A program made the translations under genes and the position numbers. Positions 56,023 through 64,000 of a stretch of 64,000 nucleotides of DNA are shown in pieces. The notes below the pieces were generated by a model. It did no database searches. It saw only the letters and a program-made list of their open reading frames with translations, and was not told where the DNA came from. The stretch lies in the NCBI GenBank assembly GCA_958295665.1, contig OY282558.1, positions 326,713,106 through 326,777,105 of the forward strand, written 5' to 3'. Source of the stretch: Tipula vernalis. Taxonomy: Eukaryota; Arthropoda; Insecta; Diptera; Tipulidae. Positions within the stretch are counted from its first letter, which is position 1. Each line of letters opens with the position of its first letter.

Positions 56023-56418
56023 ATGAGTGAAGAACAAAAAAATATTAGTGATATGACACCAAAATCAAATGGTCATGATAAAGTTGAGCCAATGGATCAA
56101 GGCGACCAAATAAATGAGGATGAAGTTGACCCAGAAACCGCATTAGAAGGTTAAATTAGCTAATCTTACTGGACAATTTTTAAATCCGGTTAGTCTCATC
56201 TTTTTTTGTCTATTATACTTGTAGAAATTGCATCTGTCAACGATAACCTTGATAATCTTAGCTCTTTCCTGGATACTATGGAACAGCGTACCGATGATAT
56301 AAAGACTCAATTAATGGCACTTTTAATGTCAAATCGAGAGATAAGGGAGTCGATGAAAGAGGAAAATCAAAGTGGTAAACCAGACCAGAATCAGGAATCA
56401 TCGGCACAACAAAATTAG
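56023..56418 (+). CDS. BBLN: Bublin coiled-coil protein homologue (UPF0184/C9orf16)
   Basis: Two exons, 56023-56149 and 56225-56418, with a 75-nt intron; 106 residues. The N-terminus is acidic and unstructured. Residues from about 45 to 90 ([20 protein letters not shown], then [19 protein letters not shown]) form the coiled coil that defines the UPF0184 family, matching the SMLDQINSCLDHLEEKND/LLESNRQTR pattern of vertebrate bublin. Bublin has been tied to intermediate-filament organisation in epithelial cells; in an insect the role is open. The ATG lies only 270 bp after the zinc-finger stop, so the promoter is compact. AATAAA at 56543-56548. Confidence 0.85.
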
Positions 56419-56439
56419 CAAAATTTATTGATTAATAAT

Positions 56440-57765
56440 GTATTTTAGTTTATAAACCATAAGTAGTGTTAGATTTAGTTCTTGTTATTTTGTAAAATAT
56501 TTTCATTCCAGTCCAAATAACTTAATTAAATTATAAAACGTTAATAAAAAGTATCATTGTGAGTTGTAAATAATTTAAAATAAATTTTATTATAATAAAT
56601 CGTTTATGTATGTTAGTGATGGCTAATTCGATGTTTTTTTTTTGTTAAAAATCATATGAGAAAATAAAACAACAAAAAACACAGATTTAGCAGATCACTA
56701 ACGTATGTAGATTAAATTTACGCCCTAATGCCGTGTCCCGTGTGCCTGAATCGATTCTAAAATTAATATAATTTTTATGAAGATGGCACTACTATACTAC
56801 TAAATTCAAAACCTACTATTTCTACCCTATAATAAGTTAATTACAAAAACAATCGGTGGAAACCCTCATACGACCTTTGGGTGAAATTTCACCCATTTTA
56901 CATTTTAATGCCCTATAATTATTTTTACTATTGAGACTACCCAAACCTCTTGTATTTGTTTGTTAAGGCCGGCAGCTCTATAAAATTTTGAGGATTAAAT
57001 ATCAAGACAACATATTATTCGAAATATGGGTGAAAATTCACCCATATATTTATTTTTGATATTAAACGTCACAATTTTATTTTTATTTCATATTCTTCAA
57101 AATTGTATTCTGGTAAATTGGGAATAAATTCTTATGGAAAACATACAAGTTCAAATGTTCCCTTGCCTCTCACTACAAATATGCAACAAGCAAAAAGGAA
57201 ATACCGTATTTACAATAGCTACCAGGCTCCGGGAATACCTGTGAAAAGCATTTCAGTAAAAAATTAAAAGGTAAATTCAGTCAAAACAGTTTTAGACTGA
57301 AATTTCTTTTCAGAAGGAAGTTCAATCAAAAACTAAAAAGGCAGTCAAATAAAAACTTTTGTGACAGATTCTTTTTGGATTTGTAACTGAAATTCTTTTT
57401 GAAAAGGAGATTCAGGCAAAATGATTGTAACAAGTGAAATTAATGTTATGGTTCGTACGAGCTATGGGTACGTCCGAAACGGTTTTAAAATATTCTGGAT
57501 AATGCAGATTTCCAGTCTAATAGTAAAAATAAATCTAAATTTTCCAGAATATTGGAAAATTAAAACTTGATAACGCATATGATAATATCGTGTATTGAAA
57601 ATCCATTTGTTCTGGTCATTAGACTTAGTCTAACAGTTGGTAGAAGAATTCTTCTAACTTCGAACTTCGAAGTTCGTCATTATGCTGGAACACATTCATT
57701 TCGCACATACTGGCCTCGGATTACGCGCTATTTATAGGAGCAACGTAAAATATTAAATTAGGGGA
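56440..57765. other. AT-rich spacer with short repeats
   Basis: No gene recognised. Two short palindromes GGGTGAAATTTCACCC (56880) and GGGTGAAAATTCACCC (57027) occur 150 bp apart. At 57250-57425 words of the type ACTGAAATTCTTTTTGAAAAGGA recur imperfectly. Confidence 0.4.
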
Positions 57766-57769
57766 AGGT

Positions 57770-58560
57770 AAGTTTGCCCGCTTTTCAAAATCCCGCCTTC
57801 AAAATCTCGAATTCAAAATCCCGATTTTGAAAATCCCGCTTTTTAAATCTTGCTTTTCAAACTCCCGCTTTTCAAAATCCCGCGTTTCAAAATCCCACTT
57901 TTCAAAATCCCGTTGCTCAAAATCCTGTTTTAACCGAAAATATTTTTATTAATTTGGGCACGCGCCCGAATACCGTTGTACGCGTTAAAAGCAATATTTT
58001 TCTATTTTAATAGAATTGTAGAGGCTAACGCCTTCGGTAACTCTCACGGGGACGCAGGAGGTCGCTGCGCTCCCCCTCCCACCGCTTAGCCCTCCGAGGG
58101 GCTTTACATTTGAACTTCGGGGACCTAGGAGCAGGGATCAGCAAACATGTCGCACTGCGTGCCGCACGTAGGGAGAGGATTATATAGAATTTATTAATGA
58201 CACCTACTAAAAAGAAAAATAATTGCACTATTTTGTTATGCAAGGTTTTGTAATTGAAAGATTTTGTAGTTGCAAGATTATTAAAAAAAGCAATGTTTTG
58301 TTAATGCAACATTTTGAAATGCAATATTTTTAAACTATTTCACTAAATATTCATTATTTCACTATAAAATAATCAAATAATCAAATTTAATAATAAAATT
58401 AATTTTATTATTAAAAATAATAACATAATAATTATTTAAAAGCGGGATTTAAATGCGGGATTTTTTATTCTTTAATAAAAGCGGGATTTTATAAAGGGGG
58501 ATTTTTTTTGCGAGAGTTTGATAAAGCGGGATTTTGAAATGCGGATTTTACGACCCCATT
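57770..58560. mobile_element. Element with inverted arrays of a 15-bp AAAATCCCGCTTTTC unit and GC-rich core
   Basis: From 57775 to 57935 about ten imperfect units of AAAATCCCGCTTTTC run in tandem. At 58438-58555 the same unit occurs about seven times in reverse (GCGGGATTTT). Between them, 58030-58190 is clearly GC-richer than the rest of the window (GGGGACGCAGGAGGTCGCTG, CCCTCCGAGGGGCTTTAC). An open 72-codon minus frame (58025-58243) crosses the core but has no known domain. It looks like a transposon whose terminal repeats are themselves tandem arrays. Confidence 0.6.
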
Positions 58561-58569
58561 AAATTATTA

Positions 58570-58905
58570 GCGTTGATAGTAACACATCGATTTAATTCCG
58601 TATCTGGCTAGGATTAGTGATATTCTCGAGAGTTGCTCGCTGCCAAAAACGTTGTTAATGGTTTCATGATGTGCTGTTGAGCAATGATGTTCGAAAGTTA
58701 TTGGAATTACTCTGTAAATGTTATAGATAGTCGATTGATCCAAAGGTATATGAATATTGAAGATAACCATTTTTGTTATAACTCTTGCTGTTACTGTTAT
58801 CACTTCGTAAATATCAGTGAGATGATAAGCAGGAAGAGTAAGGGCAGCGGGTGCATGATCCTTGTTTTTCCATAGTTCGTCTTCAAGCTGCGCATTGGGA
58901 ATCAA
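58570..58905 (-). pseudogene. Env-like (F-type) fragment, tentative
   Basis: A 112-codon minus frame contains LTDIYEVITVTARVITK followed by FNIHIPLDQSTIYNIYRV, the beta-rich pattern of the insect retroviral env/baculovirus F-like ectodomain. It is short and has no signal peptide, fusion peptide or membrane anchor in view. It may be part of a gypsy-type provirus whose other genes are lost. Confidence 0.35.
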
Positions 58906-59175
58906 CTGTGAATTTATTATTCAATTATGCGCATGAGTGAGTACTTCAGTAACAGTGAGTATTTTCCACATTTTTAATGATTAGCACTAGTTGTATGGAT
59001 AACACGTAAATCAATTGAATTTTATTAGTGCATGCAGAGTTGGCTCATAATTGAGTCTAGCGTCGAGTTAAGTGTTTTCTTGTTGGTCCACTGTTATGTT
59101 TAGTAACGTTTACAGTTGCGTTGATAATTTAGGTTTGATTTCGTGCTAAATTTATTAGCGATCCGCTTTTATCTT

Positions 59176-59844
59176 CTATAGGTTGCAGCACAACTCATAT
59201 AATTTGACGGATATTATTGTGTTGTGTAAGTAGATAGCTATTCCGCCGCCGCAATACTTATCTCTGCGTAGAAAATGACCCATATAAAGATGCCATTGAG
59301 ATGGCAATAATAAAAAATACCAACACCACCCGATAGATAAAATAATTACAACCGGTAAAGTACCAAAAGAATTTAAATGCGACACAAACTTGTCAACATT
59401 TTCGCGTAAACTTCGGATGTTCTGGTGAAAGATTAAAAACTTTGAGCAGATTATTGGTTATCCTGTGGGGTTATCAGGTGTATCATGTGCGGAGAAACAC
59501 GTTGCAACGGCAAAATATTTGATATAGATGCTAATTGTTAGCGGGCCGCAATCAGATAATGAACTAGCTGACACAGCATTAGCATTAGCAACATTATTTA
59601 ACGGAGAAGTATATATGCTCAACACCGTTAAGATCATACTAACGGACTGAATACATCCAGAACGTTTCCTGTTAATCTTTTCCTTAGCAATACGTTTAAC
59701 GTCGTCCGCATTGTGGTCATCCGCATTTCTACCACAAATTCCATAATAAGGATTAAGATTAATTAAATAACAGAGCTTCCGTTTATTATTGTGTGGAAAA
59801 TGATAGTAGAAACACAATACGAAAATATCACTTATAAAGTTCAA
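59176..59844 (-). pseudogene. LINE endonuclease fragment (Jockey/I-like) with upstream coding remnant
   Basis: On the minus strand FHQNIRSLRENVDKF and VSHLNSF (about 59380-59430), then RRDKYCGGGIAIYLHNT (about 59200-59255), match the start and middle of the APE-type endonuclease of non-LTR retrotransposons (NxRSL...GGGVAIY). Upstream a 128-codon frame (59458-59844) with YGICGRNADDHNADDV and an Asn/Ser-rich end may be the tail of ORF1 or a linker. No reverse transcriptase follows, so the copy is truncated and mutated. Confidence 0.6.
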
Positions 59845-60084
59845 AAATTAATTATGATTAATAATATTATTAAATTATGAATTGTTATTGTTAAATATCA
59901 CGTATTATTTCAGTAAAACACAAACTAAACACAATAAAACTGTAAACATTTTATAAATGCACTAGACAATATGATTCACAAATTAAACAATAAACAGCAA
60001 TTGCAAATTATGTACAGTAATGTATACAGATAAACGATAGAAATAGTGTATCACTATTCCATGATCCTAAGATCTTGATACTCT

Positions 60085-61050
60085 TATAAAGGGCGTCTCA
60101 ATTTGAGGTTAATGTTTAAATTTGCCGCCATTTATATTTTTTGTACTAGAGTATCATATGACATTTGGCAAATGGTACGTATGGTAATTCTGGTTAATAA
60201 AAATGGAGAGGTTGACGATTGAACAACGCATATTTATTGTTAAAAATTATTTTAAATTTATTTGTAAGAAAATTTCGTAGAGAATGTGGAAGAGAAAACT
60301 TGTAGAAACTGGTTCGATAAATGATGAAAAAAGCAACCATCGTAGTGTTAGTTCAGAAGAAAATATTGCTGCTGTAAGTGCTAATGTTAATGAGAGTTCA
60401 AAACCACCAATTCGTTATCGTTCGCATAAACATCTTCATTTGAAGGCGTACAAGATTTGAGTTTCATTGAAAAAACTTGAAAAAGCGAATTTTTTCAACC
60501 AAGTCATCTTTAGCAATGAAGCAAATTTTGAACTGTACGGATTTATAAACAAAGAAAATTGTCGAATCTGGGGTGAAGAAAATTAACGAGAAATAATGGA
60601 AAAACGATGCATCTACAGAAAGTGATTGTCTGGTGTGGTTTTTGGGCATTAATATCAGAATATGACTACGAATTTTTTGTTTGACGAATTGAAGGTATGG
60701 ATATCCAGAGTATGTGGTTTCAGCAGGACGGTGCCACATGTCATACAGTAACAGAAATAATTGATCTTTTGCGCGAACAGTTTGGTAATCGAATAATTTC
60801 TCGAAGAGGAAACATTAATTGGCCGCCTAGATCTTGCGATCTAACACCCCTAGATTTTTTCCAAGAAAGCAAAAGTTTGTGCCAACGATTCACAAATAAT
60901 TGAAAAGGGGTATATTCAACAAAAATAATGGTAGTTTGCCGTACAGCAGTAGGAGGTCTCTTACAACCCAAGTATTTTCCATTACTAAATTGAAATCTTT
61001 GTAATATGATTTGAAATAAAAATTTAAATACTTATCAAATAACTTATGGG
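60085..61050 (+). pseudogene. Mariner-like element relic
   Basis: The frame opens MERLTIEQRIFIVKNYFK at 60203, typical of the N-terminal helix-turn-helix of insect mariner-type transposases, and is broken within 30 codons by TAG. The best preserved part is WFQQDGATCHTVTEIIDLL (60712-60770), holding the second catalytic Asp, followed by ISRRGNINWPPRSCDLTPLD, with the third Asp. The central part is deleted. The copy matches the interrupted relic at 5200-6200. Confidence 0.8.
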
Positions 61051-61548
61051 TTTTATTACCTTTATATTCGGTTCAATTCACTGGACATTTGAACATTAAT
61101 AAAATATCTAAGTTGAAGCCGCTGGCATGAAAATGAACGACGAAATAATGAAGAAAGAGAAGTATAGAAATAGTAACGCGGCAGAGCAAAAGTAAAAAAA
61201 AAAAAAAAAATTTATTTCGAGATGACTCATTTTTAACTCTGGTAAAGTCGAGCGAAGATCATGGCCAATTTCATGTGAGCAGCTTTAAAGCATGTTTGTT
61301 TCGTAATTATTGGTAAACAAAAAAAATTGAACACCTGTAAAACATTAAAGAAATAAAAACTGTTTAATTAAAATTTGATTATTGTGTGATATTTGTGAAG
61401 GGGCTCATCCGTGTTCCGAGGTTTAAACTTTTAAAGTTTCACAATTACTTTCGTGGAATTTCATGATTAAGGAAGGTACTTTTTATGTCTCAAAAATAAT
61501 TTATTTTTAACGATTTCTCATAAGTAAAGATATTTACAATTTATTTTA
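61051..61548. other. Spacer and nucleoside hydrolase 3' UTR
   Basis: No repeat or gene recognised except a run of A at 61195-61209. The part next to 61549 should be the 3' UTR of the minus-strand hydrolase gene. Confidence 0.4.
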
Positions 61549-62148
61549 TTAAAATCTCGTCAATGTATCTACAATCATTTTTTGAAAATATTCAACATTG
61601 ACTTGCTCTATTAGATGAATATTTGATTCATTTTTCAATAAATGTTGTAAAACCATTTGACCTCGCGTTACATTGCCCGCCAACTCAATCACAGGATTTA
61701 TATTGGTCATTTTTCTTACGATCCGCTCATCTAGAAGTGCTGCAACCAAAAAAGCATCACACGGCATCCAATTTTTACTGTTAAATTTCTCATAAATGGT
61801 CTTTTCAATTGGGTCTAACATTTTTAACAGCAGATGGTTTGATTCGTGCACTTCGCAACACTTGATTAAATTTAAACGCCATTCTAGTGATATATTAAGG
61901 CCTATGCATGCTTCCCAAGGCAGTATGTAGATGGGAAAGTTTTTAATTTTTAATAAAATATCTACGGCTTCGGGATCTTGATAGAAATTAAATTCTGCTG
62001 AGTCTGTGATGTTGCCGACAGCCATGTGATTTCCTCCCATTATGTATAGAGAATTAATTTTCTGTTTTAGGGCCGGATAAATTTTTACTGCTAAAGCGAT
62101 GTTTGTTAATGGTCCGATACAGACTAAAGCAACGGTTTCATCGGCGTT
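61549..62148 (-). CDS. Nucleoside hydrolase (IUNH family), last exon
   Basis: A single exon of 600 nt (199 codons plus stop) starts after a polypyrimidine tract and AG at 62149-62150, in phase 0. It reads ALVCIGPLTNIALAVKIYP and then IMGGNHMAVGNITDSAEFN, the central signature of inosine-uridine preferring nucleoside hydrolases, then DPEAVDILL and WMPCDAFLVAALLD. These enzymes cleave the N-glycosidic bond of ribonucleosides in purine/pyrimidine salvage. The position normally held by the catalytic His before Asp is Cys here (PCDA), as in the Cys-type subgroup. The N-terminal half with the DxDxDD calcium site must lie upstream, right of 62148; I found no candidate exon before 64000. Confidence 0.85.
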   Translation of the reverse strand, partial: NADETVALVCIGPLTNIALAVKIYPALKQKINSLYIMGGNHMAVGNITDSAEFNFYQDPEAVDILLKIKNFPIYILPWEACIGLNISLEWRLNLIKCCEVHESNHLLLKMLDPIEKTIYEKFNSKNWMPCDAFLVAALLDERIVRKMTNINPVIELAGNVTRGQMVLQHLLKNESNIHLIEQVNVEYFQKMIVDTLTRF

Positions 62149-63110
62149 CTGAAATTAAATTTAAAAAAAAAAAATCGTTAATTATATTATTATAAAAGGT
62201 TTTATGTCATCCAAAAATTTGTTCACAAATAATTAATCTAACGCTCAAATTTTAAATTGCTGGAATTTTGCTTAAACCACTGATCTGAGCTCTACATACT
62301 CCAAATTATTTCTAGAATAAAAAATATGTATGGTACATAATATGTTGCACTTAATTAAGGTTTATATCTAATGAGGTCTGAAACAACAATCGAAATATTA
62401 TTGTACACTATCAGAAAAATCCGGTATGTGTTTTAAGGTTTCAACACCATAAGCATGAGTTGGGAACTACAATGGAATTATTTTGAAAACAAGTATTACA
62501 TTTAACTCTGACTATAGTAATTCGTAACTCCAGTCGGTGTTAAACACTAACAGTAAATATAAAACTTCGAAAGCACAAATTATTAACTTTGATTGGTGTT
62601 AATTTCTCTACCAGCAATATACTTAAATCTGAATGTAGTAATTATTAATGCCGACTGGTGTCAATTATGGAGAGATCGTTTACGTGTTATGAGTTCAAAG
62701 TGAAGCAATAAATATTTCGTAATTAAACTCAGTGTAATTAAGATTCACAAAATTATTTAGTGAAGCCAATTAATAAACCATTCACTAATTGACAGTGCAC
62801 AGTTTTTGCTAAAAACAGATTGTTTTGTGAATTTGGGTGTCTAACCAAAGTTATTTACTAATAAAAGCTGTTTTAAATGATAAATATAATGGCACAACTG
62901 GTATTTCGGATTTCCTATAATAAAATTATCAAATACGTATTTGTTTAAATTGAAGATAAATCAAAGATTACCATAATGGGTGTTATTATATCTGGTACAT
63001 TTTAAAAACTAATTGAGTTTGAAACAAGCTATGTATTGTCATTTGGAAAGTCGACCTTCTAGTGGCGAATATTGCAAGTTTAACTCCAATATAACGATTA
63101 TTTTTAAATT
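62149..63110. other. Probable nucleoside hydrolase intron or upstream spacer
   Basis: AT-rich, no coding exon seen on either strand. Words such as TTAACTCTGACTATAGTAATTC and TTAAATCTGAATGTAGTAATTA (62500-62650) recur imperfectly, hinting at an old direct repeat. Confidence 0.4.
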
Positions 63111-63112
63111 TA

Positions 63113-63700
63113 ATGGTTGTGTTAGTATTTGTTGTTTGCTTTATGTGGACGGAGGAAGAAATTCGAACTGCTCTGGAAGAAAGTGACGATGAGAGTCAGG
63201 ATAACATTTTGAATTGTGTTGACTCATCTGATAGCGAAAAAGACGTATTGGAAAGCTACTCTAACTGTGATGACGAACAAGAATTCTCTGAATCCGAAGA
63301 TGTTCGGAATGTTATTGAACCAAATTTTGACGAAACATACTACACTGCGAAGGATGGCAACCATTAAAAAACAGCCCATTTCCGCAAAGAAGGACAAATG
63401 CTTGTAACCTTATTAGATGCGGTACCAACAAGGTAAACTTCCTCCAAGAAAATACGTAGATTCACCGCTAGATCCTTTTTCGCTATTCATAGACGATTAA
63501 GTTATTCAACAAATCGTGAGCTCTAGAAAAACGTGCAGAAATGTGGAAGCCAGCTAGTCCAAACAAAATCATATGTGCCACAGATATAAGTTGTTGTGCA
63601 AGTATATTCGGTTCGATAATAAAACAACTCGCACGGCTAAAAGCAGAGCACCCTGTATTTTTTAGAGCCATAATCAAAAAATCTGAGCTTTTATAAGAGA
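63113..63700 (+). pseudogene. PiggyBac-type transposase N-terminal relic
   Basis: A plus-strand frame from 63113 begins with a short hydrophobic stretch and then the acidic N-terminus WTEEEIRTALEESDDESQD and ends TYYTAKDGNH with a stop at 63365, matching the acidic leader and the Y-x-A/S-K-D-G motif of piggyBac transposases. After shifts, YKLLCKYIRFDNKTTRT (about 63588-63640) matches the start of the DDE_Tnp_1_7 core. The catalytic Asp residues are absent from the window. TTAA ends were not identified. If the hydrolase gene continues to the right, this element sits in its intron. Confidence 0.65.
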
Positions 63701-64000
63701 ATTAGAAACGAGGAAAAAAACGAAACTTATCATAGTAAAACACACAAAACATATGGGAAATCACTTTTTTTCCTAAGACAAATTTGTAAATGAAAACGTT
63801 ACAAATTCTTAATTATGATTTCTGAAATACTTTCATAAATGTTTGAATTTCAACATATATAAATATCGTTTAAGTAAATCGTTTTCATTTTCTTGTAATA
63901 ATTAGTTTATTTAAACCAAAATATTTTTTTTTTTTTTAAATGTTGCCAATGGCTTTATTCTTGAATCTTTCTACATAAGAAACTCACAAGAAGTAATCAA

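Noticed and set aside
58025..58243. 72-codon Arg-rich minus ORF as a gene
   Set aside because: It spans the GC-rich core and array flank of a repeat element, and its composition follows the G+C of the core.
1..64000. tRNA, rRNA or snRNA genes
   Set aside because: Scanned by eye for box A/B words and conserved rRNA blocks; nothing convincing. A dedicated covariance search would be needed to exclude them.

Overview
The window looks like AT-rich nuclear DNA of an insect, most likely a holometabolous one. The signs are very short GT-AG introns (55-75 nt), a ZAD C2H2 zinc-finger gene (an arthropod-type family), and insect-type Ty3/gypsy, copia-like, Jockey/CR1-like, Helitron, mariner, Tigger/pogo and piggyBac remnants. 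There is no prokaryotic signal. The species cannot be fixed from sequence alone.

Layout. From 1 to about 36 kb there is no recognisable host protein gene. This part is layered transposon debris: a gypsy RNase H end (2-493), an 8-bp-array repeat (3055-3806), Tc1/mariner pieces, a nearly intact Tigger transposase with one nonsense codon (6638-8155), a 5.5-kb element with very long inverted arms around a decayed mariner-type transposase (9001-14490), stacked hairpin elements (14931-15405), a LINE RT end (17500-17964), a Helitron (21080-29285) split by a minus-strand LTR element (23968-28650), and a decayed gypsy-type provirus (31950-34440). Three dispersed copies of a small TATA-driven, spliced unit (3815-4440, 16735-17375, 29560-30020) do not match any family I recognise.

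From 36 to 46 kb are three ordinary genes: an SLC45-family MFS sugar transporter (+, first coding exon not found), TTC21B/IFT139 (-, three exons, 1326 aa) and CDC123 (-, two exons, 318 aa). The SLC45 and IFT139 genes converge with 291 bp between their stop codons. IFT139 and CDC123 are tandem on the minus strand.

From 46 to 52.4 kb the intergenic DNA is a nest of terminal-inverted-repeat MITEs inserted into each other, including a perfect 294-bp palindrome. From 53.1 to 56.4 kb lie a ZAD zinc-finger gene (+, seven exons, 739 aa) and a bublin-like/UPF0184 coiled-coil gene (+, two exons, 106 aa). The remainder holds an element with inverted 15-bp arrays and a GC-rich core (57.8-58.6 kb), env-like and LINE endonuclease remnants, a second mariner relic, the last exon of a nucleoside hydrolase (-, 61549-62148) and a piggyBac relic (63.1-63.7 kb).

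The host genes are unrelated in function (sugar transport, cilium assembly, eIF2 assembly, transcription, cytoskeleton, nucleoside salvage) and form no pathway. All exon junctions were chosen by hand from splice consensus, frame and family resemblance; no search or transcript data were used.
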